Origin: Halovenus amylolytica
GTDB taxonomy: Archaea > Halobacteriota > Halobacteria > Halobacteriales > Haloarculaceae
Direction of reading: 5' to 3'
Assembly (NCBI GenBank): GCA_004015825.1
Contig: SAYS01000005.1
Coordinates: 1 to 64,000 of the forward strand
Length of the DNA: 64,000 bases
In this document: positions 26,429 to 35,398 of the stretch, in pieces
Layout of the letters: each line of letters begins with the position of its first letter
How positions within the stretch are numbered: the first letter of the stretch is position 1
Program-made: the position numbers and the translations under genes
The notes under the pieces: model-generated
Database searches by the model: none
The model's input: the letters and a program-made list of their open reading frames with translations, nothing else
Told to the model about the DNA's origin: nothing

Positions 26429-27679
26429 CTAGAGGACCACGAAGAGATCGGTCGCGTACATCACGGCGAAGCCGATCAGGAAGGCAAGCAGATTCGTCGC
26501 GCTCCCCACGCGGCCGTCCGCCTCGCGGACCATCCCGGCAATCTCCCAGACAACCTGGAGGATTGCGCCGACACCGATCGCGAGGAAGAACGCACCTACC
26601 GTCGGCGAGTAAGCGAAGCTTCCGATCCATCCCCCGAGGATGACGGGCGCACCGGCGAGCACGCCGAGGGCGACGAAGTGCCACAGAGCAGGTCGCTCGT
26701 CACGAGCCACCGGTGCGACGACTGCCGGCCCTTCTGTGACGTTGTGGAGCATGAATCCGATCACGAGGAAAGCCCCGAGCGAGACGCGGCCGAGCGCGAA
26801 GGAACTCCCGATCGCGAGCCCCTCCGCGAGGTTGTGCAGGCCGATCCCGATGGCCACGAGATACGCGATCCAGAGACCGCTGCTTGCTCGACTGTCACCG
26901 GCGGCAGCGCGGCCCTCGCGCCACGCGCTGATCGTCTGGACGAGCAAGAGCGCACCGACGATGCCGAAGACGACGAGCAGATTCCCTTCGTAGGCACCTG
27001 GTATTCGTTCGGCGAGTTCGAACGCCTCGAAACCGGCGTCGAACGCGAGGAATCCGAGCACCCCCGCAGCGAACAGGAGCACCCCATGCAGGGCCCGATC
27101 ACTTATCGTTTTGAGGAACGGGAACCACAGCATTCCGAGTGCGACAGGGATGACCCCGACGAACAGCCCGATCAGTGCCAGCGTCCACAGGATGTCGGCG
27201 CTGAATCCGGGCGAGGATTGCGGCGCGACGATGGTGTGACCGACCGTCGCCCCGTCCGAGAGCACGAGATTCAGATGCAGGTCCCAGCCGGGGTTCCAGT
27301 TGTAGGGGACGACGACGCGCGCGCTCTCTCGCGGTGCGAGCGTCCGGTCGCCACCTGCTCCCTCGACCTGGAAGTTCCAGTAGGCGTCGTCGACGAGCAC
27401 TTGGGCGATCGTGATTTCCTCCGGGCCGTTGTTCGTGACGTGCAGGACAGCCGTATCGTCGCTGGGCAAGGTAGTGTGCGTGATCGTCGCGTCGGGGAGT
27501 GGTTCACCGCCCTGTATCCCCGCAAGCGGTGACGTGAGCACGAACAGCCCCAGCACGACCACGAGCAACGCAATCGGGAGCACCGCGGAGACCCACCGTG
27601 GGAGGCCGAACGGCTGGGCAGTCGCCGTCTCGCTCTGGACAGTGCCATCTGCCGGCAGGTCCGTCGTCTTATCAGACAT
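26429..27679 (-). CDS. ZIP-family metal transporter with N-terminal extracytoplasmic domain
   Basis: The 416-residue protein has a first transmembrane helix at ~30-48 and a ~100-residue Ig-like extracytoplasmic domain (TITHTTLPSDDTAVLHVTNN, then ESARVVVPYNWNPGWDLHLN). Eight transmembrane helices follow. The ZIP metal-path motifs are HNLAEGLAIGSS in helix 4 and HNVTEGPAVVAP in helix 5. ZIP proteins import divalent cations (Zn, Fe, Mn). The gene starts immediately after the TAG stop of the multicopper oxidase (zero spacing), so both are one operon, probably under the metal-regulator-like operator upstream. The N-terminal domain is unusual for ZIPs and may receive metal from the oxidase. Confidence 0.87.
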   Translation of the reverse strand: MSDKTTDLPADGTVQSETATAQPFGLPRWVSAVLPIALLVVVLGLFVLTSPLAGIQGGEPLPDATITHTTLPSDDTAVLHVTNNGPEEITIAQVLVDDAYWNFQVEGAGGDRTLAPRESARVVVPYNWNPGWDLHLNLVLSDGATVGHTIVAPQSSPGFSADILWTLALIGLFVGVIPVALGMLWFPFLKTISDRALHGVLLFAAGVLGFLAFDAGFEAFELAERIPGAYEGNLLVVFGIVGALLLVQTISAWREGRAAAGDSRASSGLWIAYLVAIGIGLHNLAEGLAIGSSFALGRVSLGAFLVIGFMLHNVTEGPAVVAPVARDERPALWHFVALGVLAGAPVILGGWIGSFAYSPTVGAFFLAIGVGAILQVVWEIAGMVREADGRVGSATNLLAFLIGFAVMYATDLFVVL

Positions 27680-28942
27680 CTAGACCACCTCGAAGAAGCT
27701 CATCCAGCCCAGTTCTGCGAACTCGGACTGGTGTGCGTGGAACATGTACAGTCCCGGCTGGTGGTCCGAGTAGTCCAGCTCGATGATGCCACGCTGGGCC
27801 TGCGCCTGGATGATCGTATCGACCGTCTGCTTCGTCGCCGTCAGTGTGGTTCCGTGATCGTAGTAGTCGAAAAACTGCGAGTGGGTGTGGAAGGAATTGA
27901 TGGGGTCGAACTCCGTCGCGTTGACCAGATAGACACGCTGTCGTTCGTTCCTGTCGATCTGGATGGGACGTTTCGTCTCACCTGCCTCCCAGTTTCCTTT
28001 CGCGTCGGTCTTCCCGACACCGTAGGCGAACGCTCGCGTGTTCGCGGCGTAGACCTCGTTCTCGCCGTCGAAATTGGTGTCGAACCCGTTCATCACCATC
28101 ACCATCTCGTTTACGTCGTCGTTTGCTGCGGACTCGTGATTACGCGTCTCCGCTTCCGCGACGAGATCGTCGGTCATCGCCGGGGTGATCTGGCTCGGGT
28201 GATCGGTCACGTAGTCGCTCGGATTCTCCCTGACACGTTCTGGATCTGGATCGACGATAATCATCCCGTACAGTCCACGATGGACGTGTTCTTTCAGCGG
28301 GAGCGAGTGGCAGTGATAGAAGTGAACGCCAGCGGGCTGGGCGATCCACTCGTAGGTGAACGATTCGTCGGTATCGAGTACGCCCGGTCCATTCTGTGGG
28401 ATACCGTCCATCGCCGGGTCGACATTCTTCAGGTGCGGGTGAATCGTATGCGCGTGTGCTCCGACATTTTTGAACTCGACGCGGATCAGATCGCCCTCGA
28501 CAGCGCGGAGCGTCGGCCCCGGCACCTGCCCGTTGAACGCCCAGGCTTCGAACTCGATGCCAGGTGCGATCTGGATCGTGATATCCACCGCCGTGAGTTC
28601 GAACTCCCGCACTGTCCGTCCGTCCTCTTCGTAGATACGCTGTGGGACGGACTGCTGACCGTCCGCGCCAGTATTGAACGTCGTCAGGAACTCGTGGGGA
28701 TCGAAGTGGGTATCACGATACTCGTCGACGGCACCGAAGTTGCCGTGGTCGCCGGAATCGTCGTGGCCGGCGCTGGCCTCCGACCGCCGACTACCGAGCC
28801 CGAGTGCTGCGCTGCCTGCGACACCGAGCCCACCGAGAACCGTCCGACGGTCGACGGTCGTCTCACCCCCGAGAGAGCCGACGAGACGGTTTTCGAGCTG
28901 TTCTGTGATCTCTGCTGCGCGACCGTAATCTATCCGGGGCAT
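27680..28942 (-). CDS. Tat-exported two-domain multicopper oxidase
   Basis: The 420-residue protein has a Tat motif at residues ~31-36 (TVDRRTVLGGLGVAGSAALG) preceded by an unusually long basic/acidic n-region. It has two cupredoxin domains. Copper-site motifs are FNGQVPGPTLR, HAHTIHPH, HFYHCHS with HVHRGLYGMI, HTHSQFF, and MFHAHQSEFAELGW. The short length (two domains) resembles small laccases or nitrite-reductase-like oxidases more than three-domain laccases. It likely oxidises a metal ion or organic substrate outside the membrane. Coupling to the ZIP transporter gene downstream suggests metal oxidation for uptake or detoxification (inference). Confidence 0.88.
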   Translation of the reverse strand: MPRIDYGRAAEITEQLENRLVGSLGGETTVDRRTVLGGLGVAGSAALGLGSRRSEASAGHDDSGDHGNFGAVDEYRDTHFDPHEFLTTFNTGADGQQSVPQRIYEEDGRTVREFELTAVDITIQIAPGIEFEAWAFNGQVPGPTLRAVEGDLIRVEFKNVGAHAHTIHPHLKNVDPAMDGIPQNGPGVLDTDESFTYEWIAQPAGVHFYHCHSLPLKEHVHRGLYGMIIVDPDPERVRENPSDYVTDHPSQITPAMTDDLVAEAETRNHESAANDDVNEMVMVMNGFDTNFDGENEVYAANTRAFAYGVGKTDAKGNWEAGETKRPIQIDRNERQRVYLVNATEFDPINSFHTHSQFFDYYDHGTTLTATKQTVDTIIQAQAQRGIIELDYSDHQPGLYMFHAHQSEFAELGWMSFFEVV

Positions 28943-29008
28943 CGTGATATCCCCGATCTGGTGTGTTTGAAATCCATAGGCGTTTGTTGGATTATACTAA
29001 TATAAAAA

Positions 29009-29022
29009 TTAGACGCATCTAA
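29009..29022. promoter_or_regulatory. DtxR/SirR-like operator TTAGA-CGCA-TCTAA
   Basis: A perfect 5-4-5 palindrome lies within aaaattagacgcatctaaat. It is 67 bp upstream of the multicopper oxidase ATG and adjoins a TATA-like TTTTTATATTAG on the minus strand. It resembles sites of DtxR/SirR/TroR-type metal repressors (TTAGG-type half sites). Binding here would block the promoter of the oxidase-ZIP operon. Confidence 0.5.
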
Positions 29023-29163
29023 ATCTTTGGACACAGCGGCATCCCCAAAATCCACGAAAGATGTCGCAAAACGAGGTCAGAGAGACGAGTCTGTGACGAA
29101 TAACGACGATTGCAGGCGTCTGGCGAATAACGACGATTGCTCCGGTCTCGCAGGCAAGTGGGA

Positions 29164-31548
29164 CTACTCGGCCGAGAGGACGGATTCGACGATTTTCTGT
29201 TCGGCTTTTCTGAGGTGGTGGTGGAACGTCGACGGTGCGATATCCAGTGAGTCGGCGATGTCCTGGGCGGTGTTCTCCCGTGGCCACTCGAACATGCCGG
29301 CGTGGTAGGCCGCCCGGATCGCACTCTGCTGGCGGTCGGTCAGTGACTCCGAGATATCGTAGGCTGCGGCCTCGCTGTAGCCCGTCTGTCGAGTTGTTTG
29401 CCGCCGTGTCACCATCTCGACCCCGTCGTAACTCTCCTGAACGGCATCGATAAGCCGTCTGATATCTGCACTCGGTGCCAGCTGGACAGTCAACCGGTAA
29501 TCGCCATCTTCGATGATCGATTCCTCGTGGGTACCGCCCAGCGAGAGCAGTGTCGAGAGGACAGGGTGATCGGAGAGTTTGAGTTCGAAGTGGGACTCAC
29601 CCGTCTCCGCCTGGAAGGAGAGAGACTCCCACGCCGGACACGTTTCAGTGAGATTCTCGATCCCCGCTCTGGCGTCGGCAGATGCGGTCCCATACACGAG
29701 GAATGCGTCGTCTTTCGCCGGAATGACCTCGTCGAAGGTGATCGTTCCGTCGGGGCTGTCCGGCAACTCCTCGAATACGTTCCGCACCTGGAAGGTCAGT
29801 TCGACGACGTCTTCGCTCACCAGTGCGCGTTTTCGTTCGACAGCCGCGATCGCGTGGCCGACGACCTCACCGAGTCGGCTGATCACCGTCTTCTCTGCTC
29901 GCATGAACGCATCCGCGCGGTCAGCGTACACAGCGAGGACGCCGTAGACGGTCTCCTCGTGAACGATCGGAATCACTGCAACCGATCGGCATTCGGAGGC
30001 TCCAGGTTCCTCTTGCCACGGCCCAGTTGCAGCGTCTGTCCTCTCGCGGACGACCTGTGTTTTCTGTTCGTGGATCGCAGTCGCTGCTGGCCCCCACGGT
30101 TTCGGGCTGCCCGTTTCGATCGATCCCGGGATCGGTTCACCCCCAGTCTCGCCAGCCGAGGCCCGAAGGTCCAGCCGATCAGCCTGGGAGTCGATCTCGG
30201 CGACCCAGGCGAACTCGTAGGATGCAGAGGCTGCAACTCCGTCACAGACCGCCTGTTCGATCTCCTCGCGGGTCGATTTGCCGATCACAGACGCTGTCGT
30301 CTCGTGGACGATCGTATTCAGATTGACGAGTGTCGCCAGCTCCGTGCGCTGACGCTGTAGCTCCTGCCTGTCGGTGTGTCGGTTGATCGCAGTTGCGAGG
30401 ATATTTGCGACCGACTTGACGAAGGTTACGTCGTCTTCCGAGAACACCCGCTGCTCCCGGTCGTGCGTTCCGAGAATCCCCCACGGATTCCGGAAGGATC
30501 CGATCACGATACTGATACCGCTGGTGATATCGTGGTCGGTGAGCAGTTCGGGGCCGCTGAATCGTTCGTCGGTGTCGAGGTTCTCGACGACGACTGGTCC
30601 CTTCTTTGCGAGCGTGTAGGCGGCCTGAGAGTCCGAATCGACGGCCGAGACAGTGGCATTTCCGACGATTCCCTCGTCCCACCCCACCCCCTCCCGGAGG
30701 TGGAGTTTGTCACCCTCCGAATCGAGTTCCAGCACCTTGCAGTAATCTATGTCTAGTGTCTCCGCCACCAGCTCGACAGCGTTCGCGAGCAACACGTGAA
30801 GTTCGTTGTTTTCGAGTGCTTTCCGGCCGAGTTCCGCCACCACCTCCTGCTGGCGAACCCGGCGCTGGCGTTCCAGTTCAAGCTGTTTGCGTTCGGTGAT
30901 ATCGTGCTGGAACCCGACGTAGTTGATCACCGATCCATCGTCGTCCCGGAGTGGCGTGATCGCAACCTGATTCCAGAACTCCGTCCCGTCCGCCCGGTAG
31001 TTCCGCAGCTCGACCGACACGTCCTCTGCCGCATCTATCGCGTCCCGCATCTCGGCTACTGGCTCGGAGTCGGTCTCCGGTCCCTGGAGGAACCGACAGT
31101 TTTGCCCGATGATCTCCTGGGTGGAGTATCCGGTCAACTCACGGAATTTGTCGTTCGCGTAGATGATCGGATTGTCCGACTGTGTGGGATCTGTGACAGT
31201 GATTCCGGCCGGGGCCTCGTCCAGGACACGTTTCATGCAGAACTCGACGTCGTGTGGCGTCGACGGGTGGACGTAGGGCGCCTCGCTGTCTGTCTGTGTG
31301 GAGCGACCGCTGGTCGACGGAGTGAGATCCGTGCTGTCATCTCCGGGCTGCCACCACACCCGGGCGTTCGCACCCACCTTTTTCGTTCGAAGGAACCCCT
31401 CCTCGACGAGTCGCTCGAGGCGAGCGTACACAGTTCGCCGACCGAGATCGAGTTTCTCGGCCACCTCGGGTGTCGACTGCGGCTCTCCGGAGCTATCAAA
31501 CACCCCCAGTGTTTCCAGCAGCGCCGGTGTCAGCGACTTCTGACTCAT
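29164..31548 (-). CDS. LOV-GAF-HTH10 (Bat-like) regulator, putative blue-light sensor
   Basis: The 794-residue soluble regulator has an N-terminal winged HTH at ~1-68 (STPEVAEKLDLGRRTVYARL). A PAS domain of the LOV type spans ~100-220, with the photoactive motif GQNCRFLQG (Cys151), NYRADGTEFWN and the FMN-contacting Gln214 (YVGFQHDIT). Two GAF domains span ~240-385 and ~395-560. A Bat-type region follows, ending in an HTH_10 domain (LTDRQQSAIRAAYHAGMFEW, then DIADSLDIAPSTFHHHL). Related proteins regulate purple-membrane genes in Halobacterium. Complete FMN and cysteine residues suggest real blue-light or redox sensing. Targets are unknown. It lies upstream of the oxidase operon on the same strand but is separated by the operator region. 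Confidence 0.88.
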   Translation of the reverse strand: MSQKSLTPALLETLGVFDSSGEPQSTPEVAEKLDLGRRTVYARLERLVEEGFLRTKKVGANARVWWQPGDDSTDLTPSTSGRSTQTDSEAPYVHPSTPHDVEFCMKRVLDEAPAGITVTDPTQSDNPIIYANDKFRELTGYSTQEIIGQNCRFLQGPETDSEPVAEMRDAIDAAEDVSVELRNYRADGTEFWNQVAITPLRDDDGSVINYVGFQHDITERKQLELERQRRVRQQEVVAELGRKALENNELHVLLANAVELVAETLDIDYCKVLELDSEGDKLHLREGVGWDEGIVGNATVSAVDSDSQAAYTLAKKGPVVVENLDTDERFSGPELLTDHDITSGISIVIGSFRNPWGILGTHDREQRVFSEDDVTFVKSVANILATAINRHTDRQELQRQRTELATLVNLNTIVHETTASVIGKSTREEIEQAVCDGVAASASYEFAWVAEIDSQADRLDLRASAGETGGEPIPGSIETGSPKPWGPAATAIHEQKTQVVRERTDAATGPWQEEPGASECRSVAVIPIVHEETVYGVLAVYADRADAFMRAEKTVISRLGEVVGHAIAAVERKRALVSEDVVELTFQVRNVFEELPDSPDGTITFDEVIPAKDDAFLVYGTASADARAGIENLTETCPAWESLSFQAETGESHFELKLSDHPVLSTLLSLGGTHEESIIEDGDYRLTVQLAPSADIRRLIDAVQESYDGVEMVTRRQTTRQTGYSEAAAYDISESLTDRQQSAIRAAYHAGMFEWPRENTAQDIADSLDIAPSTFHHHLRKAEQKIVESVLSAE

Positions 31549-31758
31549 TAATATGTAATAGCGCGAATAGCTCTTGAATCTTCCGTCGATGGAAAAGCTG
31601 ACGGTACGTATATATATGTAATCTGTCTGTATCAGTGTGTAACATGAGAGAAATAATCGCGATTAGAGAGAAACTATCCACAGTATTCGCTCTGAGCCAC
31701 CCAATCACTTCTAGGAAGCTATCAGGAGTAACGAAGGAATACTGTATAGTAGAGTAGA

Positions 31759-32292
31759 ATGAGAAATAGATCGGACTCACTCGACCGATGGTGGAAACGG
31801 CACGACGAGCGGCTGAAACATGCGAACGAGCATCGCGTGCGGGTCTTTGTCCGGTCCCGTGCACCAGCCCACGGGACACACGACCTGCGCCAGGAGCTGA
31901 TCGAACAACTGGAACGGGCAGAGACGGAAAATCATATTGGAACCTACGATGTCACTGCGCTGGGGCCCGACATCTGTATGTGCGAGAAATGCCAGAGTCT
32001 CAGATCTGGCACAGAGATTCGGGAGCGTGTGATGGAGCTGGTCAACTGGCGTGAGGGGGGGATCCAGTCCAGCGGCTTCACACACAGGGAGGTGGAATCC
32101 TCGATAACTGGCGAACAGTACCGGACCGTCTCGCCACCAGAGACGACGCTCGGAATCTACATCGACGGCTCACTGGCCGGCGTCTTCCCGTGTATCGCTG
32201 ACGGGGTCAACTACTGCCCAGAAACGTACCTCGACGGCATTCTCACGGCGAACAGCGAGCGAATGGCAGAGCAGTTAGCGAACTCGGATTAG
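31759..32292 (+). CDS. Conserved haloarchaeal hypothetical protein with a CxxC motif
   Basis: The 177-residue acidic cytosolic protein matches a pattern I recognise from haloarchaeal genomes: HRVRVFVRSRAP, RQELIEQLERAE, YDVTALGPDIC, ESSITGEQYRTVSPPETTL and a final GIYIDGSLAGVFPC. Its function is not known. CMCEKC at ~75-80 could bind metal but is short. It is divergent from the LOV regulator, with an AT-rich shared promoter region (31549-31758), so light-linked control is possible but unproven. Confidence 0.65.
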   Translation: MRNRSDSLDRWWKRHDERLKHANEHRVRVFVRSRAPAHGTHDLRQELIEQLERAETENHIGTYDVTALGPDICMCEKCQSLRSGTEIRERVMELVNWREGGIQSSGFTHREVESSITGEQYRTVSPPETTLGIYIDGSLAGVFPCIADGVNYCPETYLDGILTANSERMAEQLANSD

Positions 32293-32382
32293 CTGGAGGC
32301 TGATCCGTCTGCGGATCGGGGGTTTCTGTGGCTCTCTTTGCCCTGGCCAAACACTATGGTTCTCGCTTCCAAATGACAGACA

Positions 32383-32904
32383 ATGACGACAGTAAAGGGT
32401 GCCTGGTCACGATCAGAAATCGAAACGTTTCTCGACGAATCGCTCGTGCCAGTCAGACTTGGCTGTCACCACTCCCGAGGTGGACTCTGGATGCTCTCGC
32501 TGTGGTACGAGTACACCGACGGAACGATCAGGTGTGCCACCAGCAGCGGTTCGGATGTTGCGGACTTTCTCAGAGCGGATGACTCGGTCAGCTTCGAGAT
32601 CTCGACGAATCGGCCTCCGTACATGGGTGTTCGAGGCTCAGGGACGGCGTCGCTGTCACCGGACGAGGACAAGGAACTGCTCGAATCACTGATCGAGCGG
32701 TATCTGGGCGGAACCGACTCGGAGCTCGCGACGATGCTTTTGACCGACGAGCGGGAGGAACTCGTGATCACAGTCGAGCCCAGACGGCTGTACACCTGGG
32801 ATTTCACCGACCGGATGCAGACAGCCATCACCGACAGTCCAGCCGCCAGTAACCCGGAGCCGTCCTCACCGAAACAAACCGACAGGGGCGAGGACGGTCG
32901 TTAA
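32383..32904 (+). CDS. Pyridoxamine 5'-phosphate oxidase-like FMN-binding protein
   Basis: The 173-residue protein shows the split-barrel pattern of the PNPOx-like superfamily: VPVRLGCHHSRGGLWMLSLW, IRCATSSGSDVADFLRADD, SFEISTNRPPYMGVRGSGTA, then VITVEPRRLYTWDF. Such proteins bind FMN, F420 or heme; the true pyridoxamine substrate site is not evident, so PdxH activity is unlikely. The Ser/Pro-rich tail is low complexity. Its 3' end overlaps by 4 bp the convergent uppS gene. Confidence 0.75.
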   Translation: MTTVKGAWSRSEIETFLDESLVPVRLGCHHSRGGLWMLSLWYEYTDGTIRCATSSGSDVADFLRADDSVSFEISTNRPPYMGVRGSGTASLSPDEDKELLESLIERYLGGTDSELATMLLTDEREELVITVEPRRLYTWDFTDRMQTAITDSPAASNPEPSSPKQTDRGEDGR

Positions 32905-33815
32905 TCCACGGACTTCGGTGGAGTCTCGGCTGACTCCTCGTCGCTGGCTGGGGGGTCGCCGCGCAGCGTCCGACCGATCCCTGCGACCCCTCGTTTCGTC
33001 TTCTGTGCCAGCACGGTCATCGCTGCACGGCCACGGCGAAGTCGGGTCTGATGCCACGATTCGTCGCGGTGCCCGTAGGTTCTGAGCCCTCGCAAGAAGT
33101 CGATCTTCCGGAACTCCGGCCAGTAGGGCGCAGAAAAGTAGACGGCAGCTTCGTTGCCGTTTGCCTGCCAGGGGAGGAAATTCGACGTGCGTTCGTTCCC
33201 ACCGGTCCGGATAATGAGATCGACACTCTGTGTCGGCCCGTCCAACAGGGCCTGCTCGACAGTGTCGACTGTCACCTCGGCCGGTTCCAGTTCCCCACGG
33301 TCGACCTGCCCGGCGATCTCCGTCGTCGCACCCAGCAGCTCGGCGCGCCCACCGTACGCGAGCGCGATGTTGAGATATAGCCGGTCGTAGCTGCCGGTTC
33401 GTTCGTCGGCGTACTGGATCGCCTCCTGGACGCGCTCCGGGAGCCGATGTGTCTCACCGATGGCACGGATCCGGACCTCGTTTTCGTGGACATCTTCGGC
33501 GTCGGCGAACTCCCGGAGTTTTCCTGTGATGAGATCGAACAGTGCCTCCCGTTCGTCCTCCGGCCGGTTGAAATTCTCCGTCGAAAACGCGTACAGCGTT
33601 ATCTCCTCGATCCCGAGCTGTTCGGACCAGCGGAGGATCGCTTCCGTCGTGTCAGCCCCTGCGCGGTGGCCCTCGGTCTTCTCGACGCCCTGGGTGTCCG
33701 CATACCGACGGTTGCCGTCCATAATAACTGCAATGTGGGACGGTGGATCGCCGATTTCGGTTTCGAGCACCTGCGCGTACAGCTGCTCGATCGGTTTGCG
33801 CAGCCGGTCGATCAT
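32901..33815 (-). CDS. uppS: Isoprenyl diphosphate (undecaprenyl-type) cis-prenyltransferase
   Basis: The 304-residue protein has all cis-prenyltransferase signatures: HIAVIMDGNRRYA with catalytic Asp, GHRAGADT, YAFSTENFNRP, LNIALAYGGRAEL, DLIIRTGGNERTSNFLPWQ and FRKIDFLRGLRTY. It extends allylic diphosphates with isopentenyl diphosphate in cis. In haloarchaea such enzymes make the dolichol carriers used by AglB. The C-terminal ~50 residues (RGVAGIGRTLRGDPPASDEE) are a low-complexity extension. It overlaps by 4 bp the convergent FMN-binding protein gene. Confidence 0.92.
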   Translation of the reverse strand: MIDRLRKPIEQLYAQVLETEIGDPPSHIAVIMDGNRRYADTQGVEKTEGHRAGADTTEAILRWSEQLGIEEITLYAFSTENFNRPEDEREALFDLITGKLREFADAEDVHENEVRIRAIGETHRLPERVQEAIQYADERTGSYDRLYLNIALAYGGRAELLGATTEIAGQVDRGELEPAEVTVDTVEQALLDGPTQSVDLIIRTGGNERTSNFLPWQANGNEAAVYFSAPYWPEFRKIDFLRGLRTYGHRDESWHQTRLRRGRAAMTVLAQKTKRGVAGIGRTLRGDPPASDEESAETPPKSVD

Positions 33816-33923
33816 CTAGCTGTAGGTGAGTGTAAGACGTTCAAGTAGCTTGTGACTAGGTACGACCGTGAGTGAATACCTACCACAGTATTTTAATAGA
33901 GTGCCTGCGTACTCCTAGATGCA

Positions 33924-34118
33924 ATGGCGAAAGGTACGGTTGATTTCTTCAACGACACAGGCGGCTACGGTTTCATCGAGACAGAAGATTCGGACGAAGA
34001 CGTGTTCTTCCACATGGAGGATGTTGGCGGCCCTGACCTCGAAGAAGGTCAAGAGGTCGAGTTTGAAATCGTCGAGGCGGACAAGGGCCCACGAGCCAAG
34101 AACCTGGAGCGGCTGTAA
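33924..34118 (+). CDS. cspA: Cold shock domain protein
   Basis: The 64-residue single CSD protein has RNP1-like GGYGFIET and RNP2-like DVFFHMED, and a highly acidic surface as usual in haloarchaea. It binds single-stranded RNA/DNA and acts as RNA chaperone or antiterminator in the family. A TATA-like attttaatag lies at ~33889-33898, about 26 bp before the ATG, consistent with a short-leader or leaderless transcript. Confidence 0.93.
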   Translation: MAKGTVDFFNDTGGYGFIETEDSDEDVFFHMEDVGGPDLEEGQEVEFEIVEADKGPRAKNLERL

Positions 34119-34234
34119 GGCAGCTTCACTGTCTGGCTGACCAGTGGGTTGGGTAGCGGAAGCTACCGTCATCTCCACAATTTTTGAAACGGCGAAACCG
34201 TGAGCGGTAAATCTCCCCCGCGAGAAGGCAGGGT

Positions 34235-34672
34235 ATGACCAGCGTTATCGACGACGACCTGCGGCGGCGAACGTGGGAGTTACTCCAGCCGGGGGAGATC
34301 GAACTCGACGGACTCGTCGTACACACTGGCTTCGACGGCAGCCAGGAGACGGAGATGCACCAGGCGACGATCGAGGTCGGGGAGTTGATCGCAGAGCACG
34401 CGGGGTTCGAGCCGACGAACACATTCGTCTACTCGGGGACCAACGACTCTGATTTCTCCTCGAACCAGCATCAGGGACTTACACTCGACGACGAATCGTT
34501 CGTCTGGGAGTGCCAGCAGCTACTCCGGAACAGTTCGTTCGACATCGTCTTCTATTACGAGGCGGACGCGGATTCGATGGCGCTGCTGGAGGCGGTGCGA
34601 GAAGCGGGGTACCAAGCCACGGTCGTCCGGGGGGAGGCTGACTCACCGAAAGAAGGAGTCGTCGATCAGTAG
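34235..34672 (+). CDS. Haloarchaeal conserved protein (DUF5778-like)
   Basis: The 145-residue acidic protein has conserved blocks TWELLQPGEIELDGLVVHTG, MHQATIEVGELIAEHAG, YSGTNDSDFSSNQHQGLTLD, VWECQQLLRNSSFDIVFYYE and a final EADADSMALLEAVREAGY. I recognise this as a haloarchaeal family, DUF5778 from memory, of unknown function. It lies directly upstream of the siroheme/heme genes in the same orientation, with a gap of ~93 bp. Confidence 0.65.
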   Translation: MTSVIDDDLRRRTWELLQPGEIELDGLVVHTGFDGSQETEMHQATIEVGELIAEHAGFEPTNTFVYSGTNDSDFSSNQHQGLTLDDESFVWECQQLLRNSSFDIVFYYEADADSMALLEAVREAGYQATVVRGEADSPKEGVVDQ

Positions 34673-34765
34673 ACCACTGCGATCCCTCCGGAGTCCTACT
34701 GTTAGGAACTGAGAAACAGCGAGGATTTTAAACCAATCCACACCTGACTGACTGGCAACAAGCGG

Positions 34766-35398
34766 ATGATACCACTGATGCACGATTTCGACGGCGAGTG
34801 TGTGCTGGTGTTCGGTGGCGGCTCTGTCGGGGCGCGGAAGGCCAGGCGGTTTGCAGCGGAGGCGCATGTCGTGGTGGTAAGTCCCCGGTTCGAAGCCGAC
34901 TCCTTCGATGGTGCCGAGCTGATTCGCGCTGCACCGACACCGGAATCGGTCGAAGAGTGGCTAACACGGATCGAACCGGCGCTCGTCGTGGCCGCGACCG
35001 ACGATCCGGAACTGAACGCTGCGATCGACGATGCTGCGAGCGAGCGGGGGATTCTTCGCAACCGGGCAGACGAATCTGGCGAACGGGATGTCGGCAGTGT
35101 CGTCGTTCCCGCGACGGTCAGGGACGACCCGGTCGTCGTCTCGGTGTCGACAGGTGCGACGAGCCCCGTCGTGAGCAGACATCTCCGCCAGGAGCTGGCG
35201 ACAGCGATCGAAGGAGCCGGACAGATGGCCGCGTTGACGGGGTCACTTCGTGAGGAGTTGACCGGTCCGGACCGTCGAGCGGCACTCAGAGCAGTTGTCA
35301 GTAGCGACGCGGTATGGAAGGCTTTAGATACCGAGGGAACGAATCCTCGACAGGTAGCTACAGACGTGATCGCAGACGTGACAGGTGAGTCAGTGTGA
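34766..35398 (+). CDS. Precorrin-2 dehydrogenase / siroheme synthase N-domain protein
   Basis: The 210-residue protein has an NAD-binding N-terminus (CVLVFGGGSVGARKARRF), the continuation VVAATDDPELNAAIDD, and the Met8/CysG-type middle region (VGSVVVPATVRDDPVVVSVS, then GATSPVVSRHLRQEL). It oxidises precorrin-2 to sirohydrochlorin, the branch toward siroheme and the archaeal heme pathway; the ferrochelatase function of this fold is uncertain. It overlaps hemA by 4 bp (GTGA), so both enzymes are translationally coupled. Confidence 0.88.
   Translation: MIPLMHDFDGECVLVFGGGSVGARKARRFAAEAHVVVVSPRFEADSFDGAELIRAAPTPESVEEWLTRIEPALVVAATDDPELNAAIDDAASERGILRNRADESGERDVGSVVVPATVRDDPVVVSVSTGATSPVVSRHLRQELATAIEGAGQMAALTGSLREELTGPDRRAALRAVVSSDAVWKALDTEGTNPRQVATDVIADVTGESV

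Noticed and set aside
26417..27532. Open frame of 371 codons on the plus strand, very acidic
   Set aside because: It is a shadow of the ZIP transporter gene. The charge pattern comes from reading membrane-helix codons in reverse.
27731..29005. Open frame of 424 codons on the plus strand
   Set aside because: It is antisense to the multicopper oxidase, whose copper motifs and Tat leader are unmistakable. Long antisense frames are normal in GC-rich haloarchaeal DNA.
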